From NCBI GenBank assembly GCA_025352185.1, contig JANXTV010000113.1, positions 1-14,833 of the forward strand: DNA of 14,833 bases. Reading direction: 5' to 3'. The position numbers and the translations under genes were made by a program. The notes beneath the pieces were generated by a model. That model had not been told where the DNA came from. It did no database searches and saw only the letters and a list, made by a program, of their open reading frames with translations. This stretch comes from Oligoflexia bacterium. Its GTDB lineage: Bacteria; Bdellovibrionota; UBA1018. Shown here piece after piece: positions 1 through 7,779 of the stretch. Each line of letters starts with the position of its first letter. The stretch's first letter is position 1.

Positions 1-807
1 CAAATGAGAAAATTCGGGGTGGAAGTCATTCCCACCGTTTGGAATCGGGAAGTCCTGCCGGATCTGGGACCGCGGGACTTTATTATCGTCCGTTCGCCCT
101 GGGATTATCTCGAAAATTACGAATCTTTCGTGGAATGGGTCGACGGTCTTCCGGAAGAGCGCGTCTTTAATTCTCGTGCGGTTTTAAAATGGAATCTCGA
201 TAAGTCGTATCTCCGGCAGCTTGAAAAAAATGGAATTCCACTCGTCCCCACAAAATGGGTGACGGCGAGAGACGAGACGGAAGTACGCCTCGCCGTAGAA
301 TTCGCATTTCCCGGACGGGCCGTCGTTATTAAGCCGCTCCGCGGAGCGGGAGGGGCGGCAACCTATCGGCTTACGCCGGGAGAATATCCTCCGGTCGGGG
401 TTTATCCCGGTCGATCCGCGTTGATTCAGCCGTTCCTCCCGGAAATTATTCGCGATGGAGAGTATTCTCTAATCTATTTCTCGGGAAAATTTAGTCACTC
501 CGTTGTGAAACTTCCCGTACCCGGAGACTTCCGAGTTCAGGAAAGTTTTGGCGGACAGATTTCACTTCGATCTCCCACCCTTTCCGACCTCGAATTTGGG
601 GAGGCGGTTCTTTCCCAGTTGCAGAATCATTTTTCTGAGCAGGAGCTACCGTTCTACGCCCGGGTTGATTTCGTCCGGGTCGAGGGGAGTCCGCACCTCA
701 TGGAACTCGAGCTCCTCGAACCCGACCTATATTTTCATCACGCACCGGAAGCCGTGGATCGCTTCGTAGAAGCCCTCAGGGTTAAGTTACGCGGCGTGTC
801 AGCGTAA
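1..807 (+). CDS. ATP-grasp family ligase (RimK/glutathione-synthase/DcsG-like), 5' end outside the window
   Basis: This looks like an ATP-grasp carboxylate-amine ligase, which joins an acid to an amine through an acyl-phosphate; the substrate cannot be told. The first ATG is at base 4, but the reading frame is open through base 1 and the protein starts abruptly at RKFGVEV. Homologues I recall carry about 25 more residues there (a first beta strand and helix), so the true start probably lies before the window. Visible parts, numbered from that ATG, are the N-terminal segment ending in VRSPWDY, the ATP-binding Lys and glycine-rich loop (VIKPLRGAGGAATY, about 107-120), and the C-terminal metal and ATP site with YARVDFV and the acidic MELELLEPDLYF. 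The last motif resembles the ELELIEPS stretch of the O-ureido-serine cyclo-ligase (DcsG) group, from memory. The family is fairly sure; the reaction is unknown. Confidence 0.85.
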   Translation, partial: QMRKFGVEVIPTVWNREVLPDLGPRDFIIVRSPWDYLENYESFVEWVDGLPEERVFNSRAVLKWNLDKSYLRQLEKNGIPLVPTKWVTARDETEVRLAVEFAFPGRAVVIKPLRGAGGAATYRLTPGEYPPVGVYPGRSALIQPFLPEIIRDGEYSLIYFSGKFSHSVVKLPVPGDFRVQESFGGQISLRSPTLSDLEFGEAVLSQLQNHFSEQELPFYARVDFVRVEGSPHLMELELLEPDLYFHHAPEAVDRFVEALRVKLRGVSA

Positions 808-811
808 ACTC

Positions 812-825
812 ATGATTCTAATCAT
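812..825. repeat. Small AT-rich palindrome after the ATP-grasp gene
   Basis: ATGATT-CT-AATCAT is a perfect 6-bp inverted repeat with a 2-bp centre, directly followed on the plus strand by a T-rich run. It lies 4 bases after the stop of the ATP-grasp gene and about 70 bases before the M4 protease gene. It could be a weak terminator for the first gene or an operator for the second. The stem is too short and AT-rich to choose between them. Confidence 0.25.
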
Positions 826-893
826 TTATTTTCGTCCCCCTATCGCGGCGAAAGTTAGGTTGTGTTAGATCCCGTCCATCCTTGGGGGGATAA

Positions 894-2648
894 ATGAACG
901 TTAAATATAAAATGCTCTGTTCCTCGGTGACGGTTCTTCTAGCCTCGTCGTCTTTTGCGGGGACGGGTCTAATGCACACGAGTTCACGTCCGGTAAACTT
1001 ATCGGCGCCCTTTCTGGCCGTCAGCGAGAAAGCCGCCCTCGTGAACCAACTCGAAAATTTTTCAAATGAAATGAGTCTTATCGGGAAAGTCCACGTGACT
1101 CCGGTCGATGAAATTTCGTCGCTCGGCATTCACGCGGTGAAGACCCAGATCACTCTCGAAGGAATTCCCGTTCACGGTGCGATTCTTTCCGCCCACGACG
1201 GCGACTTAGATGGAGTGACCTTCTCCAGCACGATGCCTAAGGTGGCGACTCCAGTTCTGACTCCGACGATTTCGGAAAAAAGCGCGCTTGCGATTGCTTC
1301 CCTTTACTCGGGTAACCCTCTCGCCCGTGCCCCAGAGCTTCGCCTTTATCAAGATAGCGCACGTACGAAACTCGATCTCGTTTGGTGGGTTGATTTCCGT
1401 TCTACGGATATGGGGACTCCTGGAACTGAGGTCATCATCAATGCCCACACGGGTAAATTAATCGGTGAAGTTTCGAAACTCCACACGGCGAATGAAACCG
1501 AAGTCTATAACGCTAATGAATCGGGTTTCGTGATTCAGCTCCTTTTCGAAGATTCGAAGTCCCTCGGACGCGAATTAACGAAAATCGAATCTTCCCGAAT
1601 TAATAATTTCCGTAACTTTAAGGCCGGGGACCGCAGCTTGAATATCGAAGGGTTAGTATCCGAGCCCCTCCTCATCGGCTGTAATATTATCGATCTCGCG
1701 GCTCAGAAGAAGTACACGGATATTCCCGCCGATTACTGTCTCGGTACGATTAAGGGCGAAACGCCCGTCGGTAAGAAAGCCTGCCAACTCCTGAGCTACG
1801 AGACGGGTGCCGCGATTCGAATTAATCCCGAACAGTGTGACCTCTATTCGGCCGACGGGAAAGTCACCGGTAAGGAAGATGCTTCGGCCGCACGCGCCCA
1901 GAAGAACAGCCGCGAAGTTCTCGACTACTACCGCGACCAGTTCGGTCGTCGCAGTTACGACGGCGCCGGATCGGTCGTGAAATCCGTAGTTAAAGCCGGC
2001 TATAAATTCTCTAACGCGGCTTGGATGGGTGATTTGAATTTCATGATCTACGGTGCCGGAGACGGCGAAGAGTTTGGTGACTTCACCTCCCTCGTTGACG
2101 TCGCTGGACACGAGATGACTCACGGAGTGGTGGGATCTACCGCTAAACTCACGCTGATGGACGAACCGGGAGCTTTAAATGAAGCGACCGCCGATTACTT
2201 CGGACTGGTGATCTCCCAGACGAAAAACTGGGTAATCGGTAAGGGCCTCTATCTGAAAGAGCCAGAACGGGCACTTCGCTCGATCATCGAACCGACTATT
2301 TATAAAACGAAGTATAAAAACTCGGCTGGAGAAATCGTGGAGAAAGCAAATCCGGATAAATACTCGGATCGATATCAAATCTACGGCGACGAGGCATGCG
2401 GTAAGACGAACGATCGATGCTTCGTGCACATGAACTCGACCATCATCAGTCACGGGTACTATCTCATCGATCAAGCGCTCGGACGTAAGAAAGCTCAGGA
2501 CCTTATTTTCCTGACTCTCACTCAGTACTACGGACCAGACACGAACCTACGCGAAGCGGGTAATCTCCTTCGCCAGGCCTGTAAGAAGCTTTACGATGAT
2601 ACGACGTGTACGGCAGTGGATAAGGCTCTGACTACGGTCGAGCTTTAA
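894..2648 (+). CDS. Secreted thermolysin-family (M4) zinc metalloprotease with propeptide
   Basis: This is a secreted zinc endopeptidase made as a preproenzyme of 584 residues. Residues 1-23 form a Sec signal peptide (basic start, hydrophobic core, ending SSFAG). The next 190 or so look like the FTP and PepSY-type propeptide that keeps M4 enzymes inactive until self-cleavage. The catalytic domain has HEMTH at 406-410 and the third zinc ligand Glu430 in NEATAD. That Glu is 20 residues after His410, the thermolysin spacing (H146 to E166). His512 in FVHMNS matches the thermolysin catalytic His231. Eight cysteines follow the signal peptide: four in a segment at about 260-315 before the HExxH helix, two just before His512 and two near the C-terminus. 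They could form four disulfides, fitting a periplasmic or extracellular protein. A G-rich ribosome site (GGGGGGA) sits 3 bases before the ATG. The family call is sure; the substrate is not known. Confidence 0.96.
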   Translation: MNVKYKMLCSSVTVLLASSSFAGTGLMHTSSRPVNLSAPFLAVSEKAALVNQLENFSNEMSLIGKVHVTPVDEISSLGIHAVKTQITLEGIPVHGAILSAHDGDLDGVTFSSTMPKVATPVLTPTISEKSALAIASLYSGNPLARAPELRLYQDSARTKLDLVWWVDFRSTDMGTPGTEVIINAHTGKLIGEVSKLHTANETEVYNANESGFVIQLLFEDSKSLGRELTKIESSRINNFRNFKAGDRSLNIEGLVSEPLLIGCNIIDLAAQKKYTDIPADYCLGTIKGETPVGKKACQLLSYETGAAIRINPEQCDLYSADGKVTGKEDASAARAQKNSREVLDYYRDQFGRRSYDGAGSVVKSVVKAGYKFSNAAWMGDLNFMIYGAGDGEEFGDFTSLVDVAGHEMTHGVVGSTAKLTLMDEPGALNEATADYFGLVISQTKNWVIGKGLYLKEPERALRSIIEPTIYKTKYKNSAGEIVEKANPDKYSDRYQIYGDEACGKTNDRCFVHMNSTIISHGYYLIDQALGRKKAQDLIFLTLTQYYGPDTNLREAGNLLRQACKKLYDDTTCTAVDKALTTVEL

Positions 2649-2649
2649 T

Positions 2650-3633
2650 TTAGTCTTTCGAATTCGCTTCGGTAGGAAGCTCGGGACGGCCCTCGATCGA
2701 TTCGGGGGCCGTTTCTATTTTAAGGCCCCGTAATGCGTCGGCCGTACTAATATGGGGTTCGTACCCGAAGTCTTTTCGGAAATTTTTATCCGACACCACG
2801 ACTGGATACTTAAAAAAGTCGACGAGGTGGCGCGGGAAATACTGGCCCGCAAACTTTAGTCCCCGAATCACGGCTCCCGAAAGAAACGAGGGTACCGGCA
2901 CCGGGGAACCACCGGCGAGCCGGATGGCGTGTGAAAAAGCGATCACGCCTTCACCGGAGACATTATAGATTCCGGACTTCTTTCCTTCGAGGGCGAGGAG
3001 AATGGAATTCGCCATGTCGTCTTCATGAATGAACTGCCACATCGGATCGTAGCCGAGGAGAACGGGGCACATCTTTCCGCGCAAAAACATCGAGATCTGA
3101 TTTTTAATCCGGTCACCGATAATATTGGTCGGCCGCAGAATAACGGTCCGTACCTGGGGGTTGCGGAGAGAAAAAGTCACCGACACGTTATCCAGTTCGA
3201 CTGCGTCGACGATCTCGGGAAAAGTTTGGCTCGCGAGGAGTGGATCCTCCTCCGAGATATAAAGGTGATTATGCTGGTGGGCCCCGTAAACGTGAAAAGT
3301 ACTGAGCACAATTACAGACTTCACTTTATTTTTTAGAGCGAGGTCGAGCAGACTTCGGGTGCCTAGAACATTTAAATTAAAGCGCTGGGTTTTCCGCAGG
3401 CGCGCGGCGATCGGAACCCGCCCAAGGTGGACGATCGCGTCGAAGCCGTGAACCCGGAAAAGATCGGCCATCTTTCGTTGCCGGTAGTCGGCTTGGAAAA
3501 ATTTCCCGGGAAACTCTCGCCCGGTCGGAAATGGCCTCGGGTCGACGCCGTAGAGATCAAACTTTCCCTTTAAGGTATCGGCGACGATCGCCGCGAGACC
3601 GCCGGCCGCACCGGTAATGAGGACCTTTTTCAT
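2650..3633 (-). CDS. NAD-dependent epimerase/dehydratase-like protein (extended/atypical SDR), apparently lacking YxxxK
   Basis: This 327-residue Rossmann protein resembles nucleotide-sugar epimerases. The N-terminus has the dinucleotide site TGAAGGLA (7-14) and the Asp of YGVDPR at 31 that could hold the ribose. VLSTFHVYG (109-117) matches the usual SS..VYG segment. Where the family has YxxxK, the aligned stretch is FPEIVDAVELD, with Glu140 and Ala144 in place of Tyr and Lys, so it may not do ordinary epimerase chemistry. It is the last gene of a four-gene minus-strand operon. Its ATG overlaps the acyltransferase stop (ATGA, 3630-3633), which suggests coupled translation. From memory, Mycobacterium tuberculosis has a similar neighbour pair, Rv0501 (called galE2) and Rv0502 (acyltransferase), hinting at a joint role in lipid modification. 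The fold is sure; substrate and activity are open. The 3' end also carries, in antisense, the likely terminator of the M4 gene. Confidence 0.9.
   Translation of the reverse strand: MKKVLITGAAGGLAAIVADTLKGKFDLYGVDPRPFPTGREFPGKFFQADYRQRKMADLFRVHGFDAIVHLGRVPIAARLRKTQRFNLNVLGTRSLLDLALKNKVKSVIVLSTFHVYGAHQHNHLYISEEDPLLASQTFPEIVDAVELDNVSVTFSLRNPQVRTVILRPTNIIGDRIKNQISMFLRGKMCPVLLGYDPMWQFIHEDDMANSILLALEGKKSGIYNVSGEGVIAFSHAIRLAGGSPVPVPSFLSGAVIRGLKFAGQYFPRHLVDFFKYPVVVSDKNFRKDFGYEPHISTADALRGLKIETAPESIEGRPELPTEANSKD
2686..2721 (+). terminator. Intrinsic terminator for the M4 protease gene, inside the opposing gene's 3' coding sequence
   Basis: On the plus strand an 11-bp stem (ACGGCCCTCGA with TCGGGGGCCGT, one G-U pair) closes a 5-base loop and is followed by TTTCTATTTT. 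It starts 38 bases after the M4 stop codon. The same bases encode roughly the last 25 codons of the epimerase-like protein on the other strand. On that strand the stem is followed by no T-run, so it would act in one direction only. Recognised by eye; no folding energy was computed. Confidence 0.65.
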
Positions 3634-4553
3634 ACGCCCGCCCCCGTAAAAATACGTTCGCCGCGCGCAGCCAGTCCCGCTTCGAGTTCTGCTCGAATCG
3701 CATTTTTAACTGTCTCTACTTTTTTTCGCACTTCGGAATCCGGTTCATCGGCATTTCCCTCGAACAGAATCGGCTTTCCGTATCGGATCGTTACTTTCGT
3801 CGGTAACGGGATCGGGCCGGTGGCGATTACGGGGATGTACGGGATTCCGAGTTTCTTTGCGAGCGGCCCGAGTTTCGAGAGGCTCGGGAGAGTCTCCTCA
3901 CATCCGATTACGCCGATCGGAAGGATGGGAGTTTTTGTCTCCATGGCTAACCGAATAAATCCGGTACCAAAGTTTTGGAGTTCGTAGCGGTTAAAGATCG
4001 TTTTTCCCACTCCGTTTACGCCCTCGGGAAAAACCATGACGGATTCATCCCGTTCGAGCAGGTTCTTCGCGTTATGGATATCGCCGGTAATCTGGCCGCA
4101 CCGAGAGAAGAGCGTACTCACAAACGGCAGGGAAGGCGCCCACCGTTCGACCATTCCACGAAGGAGCCGGGGCGGTTCGAGTTCGATGAGGGCGGCGGTC
4201 GTGATGAGCATCGCATCGATCGGAACTTGTCCCGAGTGATTCGAAATAAAGAGGCATCGCCCGGTGGGGATATTTTCAAGTCCATGATTTACGACCCGGT
4301 AGTAGTGACGGTAGAGCCAGATGGTTGAAGCAATCGAAGCCTTTAACGTTTCCGGATTCACGCCCCAGGGATCGAATCCCGTCGACGCGAGATTTTTAAG
4401 TGCGCGCTCGACCTTCGATTTTTCTTCGTTCGAAAGATAGGCATCGATGAGTTTTTTCTTTAGCGCGCGAATCATGGGGAGAGGGCCTCGTCTCTCCATA
4501 CTAGCGAATTTAAGGTCGAGTGGCGGATGGGAAAATTTTTCCCGACCGATCAT
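3630..4553 (-). CDS. Lysophospholipid/glycerol acyltransferase (PlsC superfamily, MGAT-like subgroup)
   Basis: This is a probable membrane-associated acyltransferase moving a fatty acyl group from acyl-CoA or acyl-ACP onto a glycerolipid or other lipid alcohol. It has the family's motifs in order: FISNHSGQVPID, holding the catalytic His of the NHSG form typical of the MGAT-like LPLAT group (His then six residues to Asp, not the classical HxxxxD), then VFPEGVNG, the glycerol-phosphate-binding block, and later ILPIGVIGCEE. Length is 307 residues from the ATG at 4553. That start has no clear ribosome site, and ATGs at 4499 and 4475 are possible; 4475 has a GACGAGG about 10 bases upstream. It lies 24 bases after the MFS gene and overlaps the epimerase gene by 4 bases. 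Co-transcription with an acyl-CoA dehydrogenase supports a lipid role. The exact acceptor is unknown. Confidence 0.9.
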   Translation of the reverse strand: MIGREKFSHPPLDLKFASMERRGPLPMIRALKKKLIDAYLSNEEKSKVERALKNLASTGFDPWGVNPETLKASIASTIWLYRHYYRVVNHGLENIPTGRCLFISNHSGQVPIDAMLITTAALIELEPPRLLRGMVERWAPSLPFVSTLFSRCGQITGDIHNAKNLLERDESVMVFPEGVNGVGKTIFNRYELQNFGTGFIRLAMETKTPILPIGVIGCEETLPSLSKLGPLAKKLGIPYIPVIATGPIPLPTKVTIRYGKPILFEGNADEPDSEVRKKVETVKNAIRAELEAGLAARGERIFTGAGV

Positions 4554-4577
4554 CGAGGGCCGAGGGTAAAGTTAGGG

Positions 4578-5774
4578 TTACAGGCGATCCAGATCGAGCT
4601 TCCGCATCTCCGGAACGAACTGGGCGATGATCGCCACGGTCACTAGCGTCATGACCCCTCCGAAAAAGAGGGACGGGACGAGTCCGAGGAGCCGCGCGGC
4701 GAGTCCACTTTCGAATGCGCCGATTTCGTTCGAGGAGCCGATAAAGATCGAGTTCACCGCCGCGATTCTGCCCCGCATCTGCTCCGGGGAACAGAGCTGC
4801 ACGATCGAGCCTCGGATCACCATACTGATGCTATCGAGCGCACCGGAAAGGGCGAGGATGACGCAGGAGAGTGCGATGTTCCTCGAGGCCGCAAAAGCAA
4901 TGATGCAAATCCCAAAGCCGGCTACGGCCTTTAAGAGCAGGCGGCCCGCGTTTTGGTTAATCGGATTTCGCACAAGCCAGAGGCTCATTCCCAGTGCGCC
5001 GATCGCGGGTGCCGCGCGAAGGAATCCCAACCCCTGGGGGCCAGCGTGCAGGATTTCCTCTGAAATCATCGGCAACATAGCGGTGACTCCCCCGAAGAGC
5101 ACGGCAAACATATCGAGTGAAAGCGCGGAGAGGAGCATACGGTTTGAAAAAACGAACCGCATCCCGGCCAGGAGGTCGTCGAGGAAGACGGCTTCCTTTT
5201 TTGCGACGTGCCGGTACGGCCCGTGATCGTAGGCCATCAGAAACGAACCGATGAGTGCGACGATAAAAAAGGATGAGCCAAGTAAGTAGGCCGTATCGAC
5301 GCCTTTCCAGCCGAGGAGAATTCCGGCGGCGCTCGGACCCGAGACGTAGGCGAGCTTCATCGAGGAGGTACTCAAAGCAATGGCCTTATTAATTCGATCT
5401 TTCGGGACAAACCGCGAAGTGAGGGCTTGGAAACTCGGAGAATAAAAACTACGTGCGCAACCCGTAAGGAAAGCCGCTGAAAAAAGTTCCATTGCGGTCT
5501 TCGCATGCCAGGCGAGGAGCATCGATGTTAACGATACGAGGATCACGCCGATAATTACTCGGCGGGGGTTCGTTCGGTCAATAAGGTATCCGGCGAAAAG
5601 AGCCAGGCCGATCGCCGGAATCGCCTCGGCTAACCCGACGAGACCGAGATCGAGCGGATCACGGGTGAGCTGGTACATTTGCCACCCGAGAATGACTGCC
5701 TGGAGCTGGACCGCGAATGAGCCGAAAAATCGAACTCCGACGAGGTAATAAAAACTTCGATTAAAGAGGGCCAC
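4578..5774 (-). CDS. Major facilitator superfamily transporter (EntS/MFS_3-like)
   Basis: This is a 398-residue polytopic inner-membrane protein, about 12 hydrophobic segments by eye, from the MFS group that includes the enterobactin exporter EntS. The loop after the second helix carries the MFS motif A variant GYLIDRTNPRR (62-72). SPSFQALTSRFVPKDRI, following the fourth helix, is also typical of this subgroup. Most relatives export small molecules using the proton gradient. The cargo cannot be read from sequence; its neighbours make a lipid-like or acylated product plausible, but that is inference. It uses a GTG start only 5 bases after the acyl-CoA dehydrogenase stop, with no well-spaced ribosome site (AGAAAGA abuts the GTG). 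Its translation probably depends on ribosomes finishing the upstream gene. Confidence 0.92.
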   Translation of the reverse strand: MALFNRSFYYLVGVRFFGSFAVQLQAVILGWQMYQLTRDPLDLGLVGLAEAIPAIGLALFAGYLIDRTNPRRVIIGVILVSLTSMLLAWHAKTAMELFSAAFLTGCARSFYSPSFQALTSRFVPKDRINKAIALSTSSMKLAYVSGPSAAGILLGWKGVDTAYLLGSSFFIVALIGSFLMAYDHGPYRHVAKKEAVFLDDLLAGMRFVFSNRMLLSALSLDMFAVLFGGVTAMLPMISEEILHAGPQGLGFLRAAPAIGALGMSLWLVRNPINQNAGRLLLKAVAGFGICIIAFAASRNIALSCVILALSGALDSISMVIRGSIVQLCSPEQMRGRIAAVNSIFIGSSNEIGAFESGLAARLLGLVPSLFFGGVMTLVTVAIIAQFVPEMRKLDLDRL

Positions 5775-5779
5775 TCTTT

Positions 5780-7516
5780 CTAAATGGTGTCCCAGCCGTA
5801 TCGTTCGCTTTCGAACGCATGGTCCGCGAGAGATTTAATGAGTTCGTCGTCATTTTGATCGATTTTTCCGAAGTTCGATTTAGTCCGTCGGCGAACCTGG
5901 CCCGAAAAGACTTCGAGAATTTCGAGTTCCTTCTTCGCCTTTTCCGCGCCGTTCTTCTTCAGCGATGAATCGACTCGGCTGATGACCGCCGAAAGGACGA
6001 AAAGATCAATCATGATATCGGCAAGCCGTTTCGTGGCGAACTGTTTACCGATAATGTTCTTTCCGTGTTTTTTTAGAATTCGGTCCGCGGCTCGGGCGAG
6101 GTCACGAACCCCCTCTTCGAATATTTCCGCGAATGGTTTCATCACGGGATCGAGTTTCGTAAATGTGTTCTTTACGGCGCCGACTTTAGTTTCCTGACTC
6201 ACCCGTCGGAGAGCGTACTCAGAAATCGTGCCGAACCCTTTAATCGGATCATTAAAAATCCCATCGAGCGATTTCGAAAGGTCCGTTAACTTCTTCCCGA
6301 CCTCGTTCATCGCCGTAAGGGCGATAAAGAGTCGTAGGATATCGTTCGTTCCTTCAAAAATGCGGTTAATCCGCGAATCCCGCATGATCCGTTCGTAAGG
6401 AAATTCACACATGTAGCCGTTACCGCCGGCCGCCTGGAGGGCTTCGTCGGAACTTCTCCAGAGGCATTCGGTTGCGAACACTTTCGAAATCGCGGCTTCG
6501 ACCGCATATTCCTGTTCGCCCCCATCGACGATCCCCGAAACGAGACTAACGACCGATTCGGTCGCGTAACAGTCGACCACCATGTGGCCTACCTTTTGTT
6601 TGATGAGTCCGTATTCCATGATCGGTTTGCCAAACTGGACCCGCTCTTTACATTGTTTCGAGGTGAGTTCGATCAGACGCTTCATCGCGCCGACGCATCC
6701 ACCACCGAGACCCGTTCGCCCGGAGTTAAGGACGTTCATCGCTACTTTAAATCCTTTACCCACTTCTCCGATCACGTGGTCGGCCGTGAGGCGCACGTTA
6801 TCGAAGTTCACGGTCGTCGTATTACTCGCGCGGAGTCCCATCTTATCTTCGTGCGGTCCGCAAGAAACCCCGGGTAAATCACGGGTGACGATAAAGGCAG
6901 TGATTTGTCCTTCGGGTCCATCCGTACGGGCGAAGACCGTATAGAATCCGGCGATTCCCCCGTTGGTAATCCAAAGTTTATTTCCGTTCAGGATCCATTC
7001 GTTTCCATCACGAACTGCCTTCGTCTTAATCGATGCGGCGTCCGATCCAGCGCCCGGTTCGGTTAAGCAAAATGCCGCGATCATTTCACCGGTAGCAAGT
7101 TTTGGATAATATTTCGCACGTTGGGCTTCGGTTCCATATAGTAAGAGTGCGCGCATACCGATCGAGCTGTGGGCACCCGCCGTGATTGCGATCGAGCCGT
7201 TATATTTCGAAATTTCCTGGAGAGTTCGGGAATAAGCCGTGCTGTTCATTCCCATGCCTCCAAATTTTTCGGGAATAATCAGACTAAAGAGTCCGAGTGA
7301 TTTCATTTCCTCGAGCACTTCCGGGGGGAGCTCCCCCGCGCGGTCCCAGAGTCTCGATTCGTGATCTCGGTCTTTATAGGCAGAACCGAGTGCGTCGACC
7401 ACGCCGCGTAATACTTCAGAGTCTTCACTCTTCATCTGCGGAAACGGGAGAATCAGATCTTCCTCGATATAGCCGAGACATAAAGATCGCATGAAACTTT
7501 TTTCATTCTTTTCCAT
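5780..7516 (-). CDS. Acyl-CoA dehydrogenase, long VLCAD/ACAD9-like form
   Basis: This FAD enzyme catalyses the first beta-oxidation step, introducing the 2,3 double bond into an acyl-CoA and passing electrons to electron-transfer flavoprotein. It keeps the family signature CLTEPGAGSDAAS around the flavin site. The catalytic base is Glu388 in RIFEGTNDILRLF, placed as in mitochondrial VLCAD and ACAD9. About 190 residues follow that motif, the extra C-terminal domain that marks the long VLCAD/ACAD9 type. I chose the ATG at 7516 over an in-frame one at 7606 because it has GGAG 9 bases upstream and because the protein then opens with KSFMRSLCLGYI, matching the N-terminus of ACAD9-type enzymes as I recall it. 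That gives 578 residues. It is the first gene of the four-gene operon, and long or branched chains are the likely substrates. Confidence 0.95.
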   Translation of the reverse strand: MEKNEKSFMRSLCLGYIEEDLILPFPQMKSEDSEVLRGVVDALGSAYKDRDHESRLWDRAGELPPEVLEEMKSLGLFSLIIPEKFGGMGMNSTAYSRTLQEISKYNGSIAITAGAHSSIGMRALLLYGTEAQRAKYYPKLATGEMIAAFCLTEPGAGSDAASIKTKAVRDGNEWILNGNKLWITNGGIAGFYTVFARTDGPEGQITAFIVTRDLPGVSCGPHEDKMGLRASNTTTVNFDNVRLTADHVIGEVGKGFKVAMNVLNSGRTGLGGGCVGAMKRLIELTSKQCKERVQFGKPIMEYGLIKQKVGHMVVDCYATESVVSLVSGIVDGGEQEYAVEAAISKVFATECLWRSSDEALQAAGGNGYMCEFPYERIMRDSRINRIFEGTNDILRLFIALTAMNEVGKKLTDLSKSLDGIFNDPIKGFGTISEYALRRVSQETKVGAVKNTFTKLDPVMKPFAEIFEEGVRDLARAADRILKKHGKNIIGKQFATKRLADIMIDLFVLSAVISRVDSSLKKNGAEKAKKELEILEVFSGQVRRRTKSNFGKIDQNDDELIKSLADHAFESERYGWDTI

Positions 7517-7703
7517 AAAGGGATGCTCCGGTGGGATAACTCGCTGTTTAATCGCGGCTCGAGGGGAACTCAGGTCGCTGAATAGGTGATTTCTAGTCTG
7601 GCGCATCCCCGATCCCGGCGCAATTTGCTTCCGTAGTTCAACCGGTTTTAAGAAATACTCATACCGCCATTAAAGTGTCGGGTGTGTCCGCGTGAATCCA
7701 GAT

Positions 7704-7730
7704 TTGCGTTCAGATAAAAATGGGTAGAAT
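7704..7730 (+). promoter_or_regulatory. Candidate promoter for the tail-protease operon
   Basis: TTGCGT (7704-7709) and TAGAAT (7725-7730) resemble sigma-70 -35 and -10 boxes with a 15-base spacer, shorter than the ideal 17. Transcription from it would begin near 7737. That would leave the in-frame ATG at 7720 outside the message and favours the start at 7780. It lies in the 263-bp divergent region shared with the acyl-CoA dehydrogenase operon, where I find no convincing promoter for the other strand. Confidence 0.3.
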
Positions 7731-7779
7731 AGAGAAGCAGTTTCGAAAACAGATGTCCAAACCCGGAGCCTTTAAATTT

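Noticed and set aside
4360..4385. GATCGAATCCC resembles the T-arm of a tRNA.
   Set aside because: It lies inside the acyltransferase coding sequence and no acceptor, D or anticodon arms can be formed around it.
7720..7779. Twenty-residue N-terminal extension of the tail protease from the ATG at 7720.
   Set aside because: It would put a charged stretch before a good signal peptide, lacks a ribosome site, and lies upstream of the likely transcription start.
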